Shown: positions 25,297-32,031, counted from the stretch's first letter. The stretch: 47,608 bases of DNA from Patescibacteria group bacterium (GCA_018825145.1 JAHJFD010000032.1:1-47608); one strand, 5' to 3'. The notes: a model not told the origin generated them from the sequence alone. Program-made: numbers and translations.

Positions 25297-25570
25297 GTCC
25301 GGATAAGCAGACATAAATCTTTTTTTACCTGTCTTTTTATCTTCTTTGATTTGGACAAAGAACAGTTCGTTTTCTTTTGTGATGCCGGCAAAACGATGAA
25401 GAATTTCGGATGGATTGTTTGGATTTTCCTTTGATACAGGTTCAAAGTTGCTGTTTCCGCGTTGCTGTTTCCGCGGCAGACAGACCGGGGGCCAAGGATG
25501 CGATGCCTGCAACTAAAAGGCAGATACCTATGATAATCGGGGTGGCAACCTTTCTAATGAGAGATTTCAT
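25291..25570 (-). pseudogene. RHS-type secreted toxin fragment, signal peptide out of frame with toxin
   Basis: Translation from the ATG at 25570 gives a signal peptide (RKVATPIIIGICLLVAG, then SLAPGLSAAE) nearly identical to the RHS gene at 30320. It stops after 42 codons at 25442. In another frame, down to 25291, lies a toxin-like ending with PVSKENPNNPSEILHRF and ELFFVQIKEDK, and the final MSAYPDK. This resembles the C-terminus of small secreted nuclease domains (barnase/EndoU/colicin-RelE-like), an inference. Two copies of a 14-base repeat at 25447-25474 lie at the frame change. Either the gene is dead or the repeat switches it. Confidence 0.55.
25447..25474. repeat. Two exact tandem copies of a 14-base unit at a frame break
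   Basis: The unit GTTGCTGTTTCCGC is present at 25447-25460 and 25461-25474. It lies just after the signal-peptide codons on the minus strand. Each unit changes the frame by two; three copies (or none) would join the signal peptide to the toxin frame. Confidence 0.8.
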
Positions 25571-25627
25571 TACAAAGGCTGTTTAGGGAGAGTGATTATA
25601 TATAGGAATTGGCGAGTTGTCAAGATT
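25501..25627 (-). repeat. Duplicated promoter plus signal-peptide leader, copy A
   Basis: These 127 bases match 30251-30377 with about a dozen differences. The cassette carries a perfect sigma-70 promoter on the minus strand, TTGACA (25618-25623), 17 bases, TATAAT (25595-25600), a short leader, and the signal peptide start. Its outer edge also supplies the last codons (Lys-Ser-stop) of the upstream RelE-like gene, just as copy B does for a different gene. Confidence 0.85.
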
Positions 25628-25973
25628 TATGTGCTTTGAGATACTCCTGTAGCCGTGCAAAATCCTCGCGAGCCTTACTACTCTTGAAGTATAGCTCAAT
25701 GAATTCAATCAGCTCAATCTCCTTTGTTTCCTCGTGATAAGCGTAGATGACGCGAAGTGATGAGGTTGAGTTCTTCAGGTATTTGCAGGCGAGTCTGGCC
25801 TTTACGATGCTTAGGCTGGGGGAGTTGTGGAGTACAGCAAAATGCTTTCCTACCCCCAGTGGTTCTTTTGTCAGCAGTTTTTTGAGTCGTTCTAAATCCT
25901 CCGGAAGGCTTCGGAATTTTTTATTGAGTTTTTTGAAATCGTTTTCGAATTCTTTTGTTTCTCTAAAGTTCAT
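25620..25973 (-). CDS. RelE/HigB-like toxin paired with a Panacea antitoxin
   Basis: The 117-residue protein has a RelE/ParE-like layout: FENDFKKLNKKFRSLPEDLERLKKLL helices, then VKARLACKYLKNSTSSLRVIYAY (core strands with basic residues) and EIELIEFIELYFKS. Such toxins are ribosome-dependent mRNA cutters. It overlaps the end of the Panacea gene by 11 bases. The last codons are part of the duplicated leader cassette, so the C-terminus may have been altered by insertion. Confidence 0.75.
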   Translation of the reverse strand: MNFRETKEFENDFKKLNKKFRSLPEDLERLKKLLTKEPLGVGKHFAVLHNSPSLSIVKARLACKYLKNSTSSLRVIYAYHEETKEIELIEFIELYFKSSKAREDFARLQEYLKAHKS

Positions 25974-26754
25974 CAGGATAGTTTCTTACAGAGTGTTTTT
26001 CGTCGCGATAAAAAACCAATTCATAATCAAGTGATTCACCCATTTCATGGATCATCCAGGGGGTATCGTTATGTGAATAATCACTGAGTTCCTTGGCGTT
26101 CTTGTCGCTCAGGCGTGCCAGTACATCGTCAATGTGATTTATTTCCTGCGCGTTCAGCTTCTTTAAATCAGCTCTTCTTAAGGGGAGATATTTCTTTTGT
26201 TCGTATTGAAAATGCTTGCTTCGAACTGCCTCTATTTCACCATTCTTAATCATCTGCTCCACAATCTTTTTGAACTCCACAGGTGTTGGGCCGTATTTGT
26301 TTTTGATATAAGTGGCGCCGATCAACTGTTCCTCGAATTTCTCGTAGAAATCAAAATCGATGAAGTACAACAATTTGTAAATTACTGTTTCACCTACATT
26401 TGGCTTGGCACCCACTTTTTCCAGAACATACAGAAGGACTTCCCTGAACTTATCAAGGTTCTTCTGCGGTACACTGATGCGGATATCCGGTTTGTTCTTG
26501 TCGGCGACCTTTTTTGACTTTGGGAGTTCAACTGAATAGCTAGTTGCCTGGCTGCCGCCCTCGAAGAAAAAGGTAACTGGAACACCGAAGACCCCCGCCA
26601 TTTTCTGGATTTCCGGCGCGGTGGGTGGTCGCACACCCTTTTCAATCTGGATATAAGTTGGCCGGGCCATCTTGAGTTGATGAGCCATGTCAGCCTGAGA
26701 AATATCCCGCTTTGTACGAAGGTCTTTAATAAGCATATGGAGCTTTTTAGTCAT
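25963..26754 (-). CDS. HTH plus Panacea-domain (DUF4065/SocA-like) antitoxin
   Basis: The 263-residue protein starts with an XRE-type HTH (residues about 8-62; ISQADMAHQLKMARPTYIQIEKG). Residues about 125-235 fit the Panacea/DUF4065 domain: VIYKLLYFIDFDFYEKF, then IGATYIKNKYGPTPVEFKKI and a basic stretch before YLPLRRADL. Panacea domains are known antitoxins paired with many unrelated toxins. Here the partner is the overlapping RelE-like gene. The HTH should allow autoregulation. Confidence 0.85.
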   Translation of the reverse strand: MTKKLHMLIKDLRTKRDISQADMAHQLKMARPTYIQIEKGVRPPTAPEIQKMAGVFGVPVTFFFEGGSQATSYSVELPKSKKVADKNKPDIRISVPQKNLDKFREVLLYVLEKVGAKPNVGETVIYKLLYFIDFDFYEKFEEQLIGATYIKNKYGPTPVEFKKIVEQMIKNGEIEAVRSKHFQYEQKKYLPLRRADLKKLNAQEINHIDDVLARLSDKNAKELSDYSHNDTPWMIHEMGESLDYELVFYRDEKHSVRNYPDEL

Positions 26755-26788
26755 CTTTTTAGTTTTTATGGTTTATTTTGTTTACTTC

Positions 26789-26847
26789 ATTATACAGAAA
26801 GGCGATGATAACTGTCAATACATATTAGCCTGTCAGAATATTTGACA
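26789..26847 (-). promoter_or_regulatory. Promoter and TGTCA repeats before the Panacea module
   Basis: Minus strand: TTGACA (26813-26818), 18 bases, TATAAT (26789-26794). TGTCA (26831-26835) and TGACA (26843-26847) form an inverted pair just upstream, and TGTCA recurs in the -35. These may be the operator for the HTH antitoxin. Confidence 0.6.
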
Positions 26848-26920
26848 ATGTGGGTTTTCTTTATCATTGGACCTGTTCCAGTTTGGAACAAGTTACCTGC
26901 ATATCATCATGTGTCTGATA

Positions 26921-26989
26921 TTGACATTTCTCTTTAACCTATGTTAAAATTATTGTGTATTCTTTGAATATTTATTTAACATATGTTAA
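26921..26989 (+). promoter_or_regulatory. Promoter with two palindromic operators before the Fic module
   Basis: TTGACA (26921-26926), 18 bases and TAAAAT (26945-26950). The palindrome TTTAACCTATGTTAAA (26933-26948) covers the -10. A second, TTAACATATGTTAA (26976-26989), ends just before the antitoxin ATG. The pair suits autorepression by the HTH antitoxin. The core AACATATGTT resembles the SOS-box core but lacks the outer G and C. Confidence 0.7.
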
Positions 26990-26993
26990 TCTT

Positions 26994-27248
26994 ATGAAAG
27001 AATTCCTATCAACTGTAGAGGCTGCAGAGATTTTGGGTGTTAGCCGAGTCACTCTTTTTAACAAAATTAAATCCGGTGAAATAGAGGCTATTAAAGTTGG
27101 ACGTAATTACATCATTTCGCGTGATGTAATTATCAATTATTCCAAAAAAGGTGAATTGACAGATGCAAGGAAAAGGGAGATCGAAAAGGAGGTCGACAAG
27201 GTTATTAAAGAATATGGTGAGACTTTAGAATTACTTAAAGATAATTGA
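26994..27248 (+). CDS. Excisionase-type HTH antitoxin of a Fic/Doc module
   Basis: From the ATG at 26994 the protein has 84 residues. The first half is a MerR/Xis-like HTH (FLSTVEAAEILGVSRVTLFN then IKSGEIEAIKVGRNYIISR). The C-terminal helix RKREIEKEVDKVIKEYGETL probably contacts the toxin. An upstream in-frame start lies inside the operator, so I reject it. Its stop shares one base with the toxin start. Confidence 0.8.
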   Translation: MKEFLSTVEAAEILGVSRVTLFNKIKSGEIEAIKVGRNYIISRDVIINYSKKGELTDARKREIEKEVDKVIKEYGETLELLKDN

Positions 27249-27679
27249 TGATTAAGAAACTTAGCATCAATGAGGTAGAATTCTTGGCTCATACTCTTGC
27301 TCAGAAATTTCTGGCATGGGATGAGCCTATCCCCGCGTTTTCCACACGGTTTGAGAATAAGCTGGAGAGTTGTCTTGAAACGCCTTTTATTACTTATGGT
27401 GGCACAACGCTTTATCGGGGATTAGTGAACAAGGCGGCCATCCTATTCTATCTGCTTGTGAAGAATCACCCCTTCCAAAATGGCAATAAGCGTATTGCTG
27501 TTACGACCCTGCTCCTTTTTCTTATGAAGAATAAAAAGTGGATAAAGGTCGGCACTCAGGAATTCTATAATTTCGCGGTCTGGGTCGCTCAAAGCCCTCC
27601 TGAATTGAAAGAAGATACCGTTAAAGCGGTTGCCTCTTTTATTCGTCAGAACATGACTGAGGCGACTGCCTCCCGATAG
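27248..27679 (+). CDS. Fic/Doc-family toxin
   Basis: The 143-residue protein has the Fic core motif HPFQNGNKRIA, close to HxFx(D/N)GNxR, with Lys where AMPylating Fic proteins have Gly, as in Doc. Doc phosphorylates EF-Tu; other members transfer AMP. The upstream flap region FITYGGTTLYRGLVNKAAIL is also typical of Doc-type proteins. There is no inhibitory alpha helix in the toxin itself, which fits control by a separate antitoxin. Its 3' end overlaps the convergent nuclease gene by 34 bases. Confidence 0.87.
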   Translation: MIKKLSINEVEFLAHTLAQKFLAWDEPIPAFSTRFENKLESCLETPFITYGGTTLYRGLVNKAAILFYLLVKNHPFQNGNKRIAVTTLLLFLMKNKKWIKVGTQEFYNFAVWVAQSPPELKEDTVKAVASFIRQNMTEATASR

Positions 27680-28401
27680 GCGCAAGAGTCACAATCGGGA
27701 TCGCTCTTGGGAATTTTATTGCTATCCAGGCATTTTTTGATCTTTTTGAGGGTTGGTTCCACCCAGCTGTCATCCCCTTTGTAGGGAATCAGTCTGGTTT
27801 CGAATTCTAACTTGTTGCCGAAGGCAGGTTTATCGGTGTCGCCGTTGGCATAAACAAAGTAGGCGGTCTTATTTACCTTGAATCCATTCTGCCGAAGGAG
27901 CCATTGATAGATTTCACTCTGTCTCTTGTATCCATCCTGCCAATCTTTATCCAGCGCCGTGATTTCTTCGGCTTTGGAGGTGGCTTTGTAATCGGCCACG
28001 ATCAACTGCCCATCGGGCTTTACCCACACATCATCGACAGCTCCGGCAATTAAGAGGTTGGTCGGTTTGTGCAGGAACTGAATACCCTTAAAGTTCTCCC
28101 GCCATTCATCAATGTCTTTATGCTGAAAGGGGACCGCATCGATTTTATATTCCTGCATGAGCGGATGAGGTTTCTGCTCTGCCCGGTATTTGTCGAATTC
28201 CTTCTTAAACAGGGCATCCACCGCTGAGTTTAAGGTAAAAGGGAAGCCCGGGTGGGGATTGACCCCCAATCTGCGATCTAAATAGAAACACCGCGGACAT
28301 TTCACATAGTTCTCAATCTTGGATCGACTGAGTTTGAAGGGCTCTTTTGAGTTTGGGTCGTAGATGTTGCGGGTGCGGAGGGGGGTGTAGTAGGTGGACA
28401 T
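27646..28401 (-). CDS. PD-(D/E)XK nuclease with Cas4-like cysteine cluster
   Basis: The 251-residue protein starts with FKLSRSKIENYVKCPRCFYLDRRLG, the RecB/Cas4-type entry helix. The catalytic core is IAGAVDDVWVKPDGQLIVADYKATSK (Asp, then D-x-K). The last third has QSEIYQWLL (QxxxY motif) and DPDCDSCAYRE, which with the early CPRC could hold an iron-sulfur cluster. It is likely a DNA end-processing nuclease. No Cas genes or CRISPR array are nearby. A truncated copy of its start exists at 25186. Confidence 0.8.
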   Translation of the reverse strand: MSTYYTPLRTRNIYDPNSKEPFKLSRSKIENYVKCPRCFYLDRRLGVNPHPGFPFTLNSAVDALFKKEFDKYRAEQKPHPLMQEYKIDAVPFQHKDIDEWRENFKGIQFLHKPTNLLIAGAVDDVWVKPDGQLIVADYKATSKAEEITALDKDWQDGYKRQSEIYQWLLRQNGFKVNKTAYFVYANGDTDKPAFGNKLEFETRLIPYKGDDSWVEPTLKKIKKCLDSNKIPKSDPDCDSCAYREAVASVMF

Positions 28402-28429
28402 GGGTTATGGATTATTGATAGGTTTAAAT

Positions 28430-28523
28430 TTGACTTTACATTCCTGCTTTGCTAGACTTCACTCATCACGATGGTGAGCTACCTGAGGTGTCGGTGCCGA
28501 AAGGAATGCTCACCGTTTTTTTG
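28430..28523 (+). ncRNA. Candidate small RNA, copy B
   Basis: TTGACT (28430-28435), 17 bases and TAGACT (28453-28458) with an extended -10 TG precede a short segment with no coding potential. GGTGAGC (28473-28479) pairs with GCTCACC (28508-28514), directly followed by G and seven T, a good terminator. Inside the loop, ACCTGAGGT and TCGGTGCCGA can each form small hairpins. The predicted RNA is about 55 bases. It overlaps the 3' end of the NYN gene on the other strand. Confidence 0.4.
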
Positions 28524-29058
28524 TCTTTGTTTTTGCCTGCTTCTTTATTTTAACAATTTTAAGATGTTTTTTCTGTTGCTGTTTTCTGTAGTGGAGTTTA
28601 CCTAGGTGGTCGCTCACATAGAAGAAGTATTTTGTGTATTTGCGGAGCAATGAGGAATACTGCTTTTTGTTGGGAATTCCGATTTTAAGCAGCTTGTTTT
28701 GTTCTGCCAGGTATTTGACCAGACAATGAAAGTCTCCGTCACCTGAAACGATTACGGCTTTATCGAAGTTGTCATACTCAATCATACATCGCAGTACGAG
28801 TTCCGCATCACAGTTGCCCTTTATAACTCCATTTTTGTCGAGGGTGGGCTTGAAAATCAGGACATAGCCTGCGCTTTGGAGTGAGGCATACATCATTTCG
28901 TTACCGGTGACGTAGCCCATAAACAAGAAGGCCTTTTCTACTTTGTATTTATCCCGCAGAAAAATTCTGAACTTCTTGAAATCCAGCTTCTGCCCAAATT
29001 GCTGAATGGCCAGGTTAAGATTTTGACTGTCGATGAAGGCGTAATTTTTTCCAATCAT
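28510..29058 (-). CDS. NYN-domain ribonuclease-like protein
   Basis: The 182-residue protein fits the NYN/LabA (DUF88) fold. YAFIDSQNLNLAI has the first catalytic Asp, GNCDAELVLRCM the second, and AVIVSGDGDFHCLVKYL the last Asp pair, followed by IPNKKQYSSLLRKYTKYFFYV. A strongly basic tail (KKHLKIVKIKKQAKTKTKKR) may bind RNA. NYN proteins are PIN-like nucleases. Its promoter carries an SOS-box-like palindrome, so it may be a damage-induced RNase. Confidence 0.88.
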   Translation of the reverse strand: MIGKNYAFIDSQNLNLAIQQFGQKLDFKKFRIFLRDKYKVEKAFLFMGYVTGNEMMYASLQSAGYVLIFKPTLDKNGVIKGNCDAELVLRCMIEYDNFDKAVIVSGDGDFHCLVKYLAEQNKLLKIGIPNKKQYSSLLRKYTKYFFYVSDHLGKLHYRKQQQKKHLKIVKIKKQAKTKTKKR

Positions 29059-29066
29059 GCCTTCTT

Positions 29067-29095
29067 AGCATAGTGTACAAATGTTCACTGGTCAA
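29067..29095 (-). promoter_or_regulatory. SOS-box-like promoter of the NYN gene
   Basis: Minus strand: TTGACC (29090-29095), 17 bases, TATGCT (29067-29072). The spacer holds GTGTACAAATGTTCAC (29073-29088), one change from the palindromic consensus. The start codon follows within ten bases of the -10, so the leader is almost absent. Confidence 0.6.
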
Positions 29096-29103
29096 TAGAA
29101 AAG

Positions 29104-29424
29104 CTAGTAGAAGTTGCCGCTATAGCAGTTGACGCCGACGGCCATGATCACATGAGCAGCCAACAGGCCGTAAATCACGATTGGATTCTTTTTGTCTATC
29201 AAATAGCCGTAGGCGGGAAACTGAATTACGGCAATAATCAGGCTTAGGGCTGAAATTGATCCGGTTACGCTGGCTAATGCCATGGGGAAAGGGAAAAGGA
29301 GGTTGGCTGCAAGATAATCGCCATGACCATAGCCGCCTGACCAGAAGGCCAAAAGGAGTGCGAGTGGGGTGATTAGTGAAAGGATGATAAGAAAGCGATG
29401 TTTTTTCATAAGTGACTTATTCAT
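29104..29424 (-). CDS. Small membrane protein downstream of the RHS toxin, possible immunity protein
   Basis: A 106-residue protein with three membrane helices (FLIILSLITPLALLLAFW; MALASVTGSISALSLIIAVI; IVIYGLLAAHVIMAVG). It starts 22 bases after the RHS toxin domain on the same strand. Toxin-immunity order suggests immunity, but no family supports this; it could be an unrelated small membrane protein. Confidence 0.5.
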   Translation of the reverse strand: MNKSLMKKHRFLIILSLITPLALLLAFWSGGYGHGDYLAANLLFPFPMALASVTGSISALSLIIAVIQFPAYGYLIDKKNPIVIYGLLAAHVIMAVGVNCYSGNFY

Positions 29425-29445
29425 TTCATTTGTATTTTAAACTAC

Positions 29446-29949
29446 TTATCCGATTTCTGCATCGTCTTCCCTGTATTTTATCTTTTCGCCGACTTCCGAT
29501 ATCTGTTTAAGCTCAAGTTCAAGATAATCATGAACGTCACCTGAAATATTCTCCCAGATTTGATTGCTTTCATTGTTGCAGGCTTCAATTGCTTCATTAT
29601 TTGTGAGTCCAAGCTCCATTAAATTGAAGGTGCGAAGGTGAAAGAAGCTATTTTTTGCCATCTCCATTGCTTCTTGTACGGCCAGGTAGGTTTGATCGGG
29701 TTTATGTTCATCAAGCACATGACCAATTGTTGGCCCATAGCCTGCATGTGAATAGCTGTCTTGGAATGCATGCAGAAATGTGCCAATATCTTTGTGGCTT
29801 CTCGTATTCATTGCCTGACTATGTAGTTTTCCGAGCTGCTCTGGGGTGGCGAAGTGATACAACTGCCTTGTTTCGCGACTTGACCATGGGCCAGTCGCCG
29901 GATCACTGTCGGTCATCTGGTTATAAAATGCAATGCTGAAGGCATCCAA
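29446..29949 (-). CDS. RHS-type C-terminal domain, zinc phospholipase/nuclease-like, detached from its RHS core
   Basis: The 167-residue frame carries HFATPEQLGKLHSQA, TFLHAFQDSYSHAGYGP and GHVLDEHKPDQTYLA. The spaced His and Asp suggest the metal site of a zinc-dependent phospholipase C/S1-nuclease-like domain common at RHS ends. The frame stays open upstream to about 30034 (YLALNAGFSDLDAF), so the true domain started there. It lies two frames from the RHS core gene, which ends at 29985. It is probably an RHS toxin tip separated by a junction, translated poorly or not at all unless from 29949. Confidence 0.55.
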   Translation of the reverse strand: MDAFSIAFYNQMTDSDPATGPWSSRETRQLYHFATPEQLGKLHSQAMNTRSHKDIGTFLHAFQDSYSHAGYGPTIGHVLDEHKPDQTYLAVQEAMEMAKNSFFHLRTFNLMELGLTNNEAIEACNNESNQIWENISGDVHDYLELELKQISEVGEKIKYREDDAEIG

Positions 29950-29984
29950 ATCAGAAAAGCCAGCATTTAGCGCTAAATAGTTTG

Positions 29985-30320
29985 TTAGATGGCGGAATCG
30001 TAATAGCGGGCGCCGTAGTAATTCAGCCCCGTTTCATCGTCCAACTCCTTGCCCGTAAAGCCCTGGGCGGTGACGGGAGCTTCGGGGGTGGTCACTTCTG
30101 CACGTGCAGAACCGTACGGTAAATAGTCCCGCCTTTCCACCACATTACCGCTTTCATCCAAAACAACATCCACACTGCCAAGATGGTCGGTGAGAAGGTA
30201 ATAGGTGGTTTCATCGCCCTCCGCGGCGGACAGGTGTGGGGCTAGCAAAGTGATGCCTGCAACTAAAAGGCAGATGCCTATGATAATCGGGGTGGCAACC
30301 TTTCTAATGAAGTATTTCAT
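29985..30320 (-). CDS. Mini-RHS protein: signal peptide plus RHS core end, truncated
   Basis: The 111-residue protein has a signal peptide (residues 1-32, cleavage near LSA/AE), then TYYLLTDHLGSVDVVLDESG and the RHS core-end motif GLNYYGARYYDSAI. In complete RHS proteins this motif continues GRF and a toxin tip; here a stop follows DSAI at once. The toxin tip follows in another frame. It is cut exactly where RHS toxin tips are swapped. It shares promoter and leader with the remnant at 25570. Confidence 0.75.
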   Translation of the reverse strand: MKYFIRKVATPIIIGICLLVAGITLLAPHLSAAEGDETTYYLLTDHLGSVDVVLDESGNVVERRDYLPYGSARAEVTTPEAPVTAQGFTGKELDDETGLNYYGARYYDSAI

Positions 30321-30377
30321 TTAGAAGGCTGTTTAGGGATGGTGATTATATATAGGAATGGGGGAGTTGTCAAGATT
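30251..30377 (-). repeat. Duplicated promoter plus signal-peptide leader, copy B
   Basis: This copy matches 25501-25627. The promoter is TTGACA (30368-30373), 17 bases, TATAAT (30345-30350), a perfect consensus. It lies in the end of the upstream membrane-protein gene and provides its Lys-Ser-stop. Confidence 0.85.
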
Positions 30378-31011
30378 TTGGGTTTTGGTTCGCATGGTCC
30401 ACTAATTCCTTCACCTTAGCTTCGAGCAGCTCCACATTTTTAAGTAGTTGTGGATCGAGACCATTACTTATTACCTGACTTTTCAGTGTTATCAGCTTGT
30501 TTGTCAGCCATGCTGCGCCCACGAATACAAGGGTGAATGGTAGCCAGAAAGCCACCCAATCGAGTATCCAGAATAGGGGACTTAGTATTGTAAGGATAAT
30601 ACTTAATGACGCCTGATTAGCTGCTTGTATGATTTCACTGTTTTTTACTACAGTGAGTGCATTGGTAGTCATGTTAATCGTGTCGCTGAGAATGTGAATG
30701 AAGAGATTTCCATCTTTCTGGAATCTTGTGTTAGTTGGTCGCATTACGGCTTCATTGGCCTCAAGTTCGATTGTTGCTGTTTGGTCATATTTATAGCCAG
30801 TCAGTTCCCTGAAGTTTTGTTGCATTAGATACCCTGCCAGATAACCGGCCAGTGTCGCCGTGAGCACAATTATAACGGTTTTGACTAATACTTTTTTACT
30901 GAAGTTCTTGAAGCCACCAATCTTTTTCAGTTGGGGGTATTCAATCTTTTTGGTGGGTAGTACATTGGTTTCAGTTGTACTTTGTGAGTTCATGTTATTT
31001 TTCAAATTCAT
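30370..31011 (-). CDS. Membrane protein, unrecognised
   Basis: The 213-residue protein has one helix near residues 45-65 (VIIVLTATLAGYLAGYLM) and two near 135-180 (SIILTILSPLFWILDWVAFWL; FTLVFVGAAWL). A coiled-coil tail (KNVELLEAKVKELVDHANQ) ends it. No family was recognised. An alternative ATG is at 30993. It overlaps the upstream nuclease-like gene by 17 bases, so they are coupled. The last codons belong to the duplicated cassette. Confidence 0.6.
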   Translation of the reverse strand: MNLKNNMNSQSTTETNVLPTKKIEYPQLKKIGGFKNFSKKVLVKTVIIVLTATLAGYLAGYLMQQNFRELTGYKYDQTATIELEANEAVMRPTNTRFQKDGNLFIHILSDTINMTTNALTVVKNSEIIQAANQASLSIILTILSPLFWILDWVAFWLPFTLVFVGAAWLTNKLITLKSQVISNGLDPQLLKNVELLEAKVKELVDHANQNPKS

Positions 31012-31453
31012 TTAGCAATTCTAAATAGGCTTTTTGCCGCCCCTTCTTAACCCACTTCTCTGAGAGTTCGTTAATTCCACCCTCAAGTATCGTTTTACAG
31101 AGTGTACAATAGAACTTCTCAGGTGTTGCTAAAAATATCCATGGCTTTTTCCAGCGTTCAGATAGCTTTTTAGCTTTCTTCTTCAAATAATCCATGTTGA
31201 GCTTTCTTTGATACTTCACCTCAACAAGATAAATTTTTCGTTTATCGTTTGAAATAAGAACAAAGTCAGGTGTGTCAGCAATATTGTCTAAGATATCCCT
31301 TGCTGTTGAGTCTTGATACTGGGCAATAGTTGGCACTGTGTGCTCATAGCCAAAAGGGATGACAGTATAGTTGCCTTCCTCTCTCATCATTTGCTCAAAT
31401 ATGACTTCGGTAATGCGGCCTTTTATTAGGTCTCTAGAAAACTTGATGCTCAT
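30995..31453 (-). CDS. PD-(D/E)XK-like nuclease domain protein
   Basis: The 152-residue protein has GRITEVIFEQMMREEG (helix with Glu), then ADTPDFVLISNDKRKIYLVE followed by VKYQ. This gives Asp, then E-x-K, the PD-(D/E)XK core. The rest is helical and basic. Proteins of this type occur beside restriction and defence genes; the substrate is unknown. It is translationally coupled with the membrane protein downstream. Confidence 0.6.
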   Translation of the reverse strand: MSIKFSRDLIKGRITEVIFEQMMREEGNYTVIPFGYEHTVPTIAQYQDSTARDILDNIADTPDFVLISNDKRKIYLVEVKYQRKLNMDYLKKKAKKLSERWKKPWIFLATPEKFYCTLCKTILEGGINELSEKWVKKGRQKAYLELLNEFEK

Positions 31454-31470
31454 AGATCCTTTCGAGTTAA

Positions 31471-32031
31471 TTAGTCTAGGCTTTCACAGGCTATTCCATT
31501 TCCATCTCCATCAATGGAATGAATGTCACTGCCGACTTCTGCCCAGCAGTAATCATGTGCAGCTTGCGCTTCTGATTGGGTAGAAAAGTCAGAACAGTTG
31601 TAGGTATTCGAACTACATTCATAGGCACTTGGTGCAGCTTCATGTAATTCTTCTTCTGCATAAACTTGTTCGTTGTCTACGAAATGCTGGCCCTTTTCAA
31701 CTAGCTTACCGAGTGCCGGACAGAAATAGGAAGGTTCTTCGGCTTCTTTACAGAAGGTTTGGTATCGCGACTCCAAGAATCCAATCTTTTTGGTGATTCG
31801 TTCCAGTTCAGCATTGGTCAGATAATCTTTGACATCACTTCTACCGAGTACTTCTTTGGCGTGGACAAATTCCACCTTATTCCAAAAGCATCTGGCATCA
31901 GTCGTGTCAAAATCCCGACAGGCGATCTGATATCTGATTTGATAGTAGCTGATATTTGGCTCTGCTGCCCTGGTGTTCAGATAGGGGAAGAAGATTAGGA
32001 GGGCGGTGAGTCCTAAAAGTTGTTTTTTCAT
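31471..32031 (-). CDS. Secreted Excalibur-domain protein
   Basis: The 186-residue protein begins with a signal peptide (KKQLLGLTALLIFFPYLNTRA). The middle is helical with several Cys residues. The ending NCSDFSTQSEAQAAHDYC followed by HSIDGDGNGIACESLD is an Excalibur calcium-binding motif (DxDxDGxxCE). It is expected outside the cell. Its place among intracellular defence genes is odd and may reflect island assembly. Confidence 0.8.
   Translation of the reverse strand: MKKQLLGLTALLIFFPYLNTRAAEPNISYYQIRYQIACRDFDTTDARCFWNKVEFVHAKEVLGRSDVKDYLTNAELERITKKIGFLESRYQTFCKEAEEPSYFCPALGKLVEKGQHFVDNEQVYAEEELHEAAPSAYECSSNTYNCSDFSTQSEAQAAHDYCWAEVGSDIHSIDGDGNGIACESLD

Noticed and set aside
25159-25434. A plus-strand gene of 91 codons after the MazF-like toxin
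   Set aside because: It crosses the small-RNA candidate and is antisense to the toxin remnant, and its sequence is low in recognisable features.
26976-26989. A fifth SOS box before the Fic module
   Set aside because: The palindrome TTAACATATGTTAA has the central AACATATGTT but lacks the flanking G and C, and a second related site fits autoregulation by the module's own antitoxin better.
27646-28401. Cas4 as part of a CRISPR system
   Set aside because: The Cas4-like domain is present, but no repeats, cas1, cas2 or effector were found in the window.
28430-28523. Known riboswitch (glutamine, fluoride or guanidine type)
   Set aside because: GAAAGGAAT recalls part of the glnA motif, but the other conserved blocks are missing and no downstream gene on that strand would be controlled.
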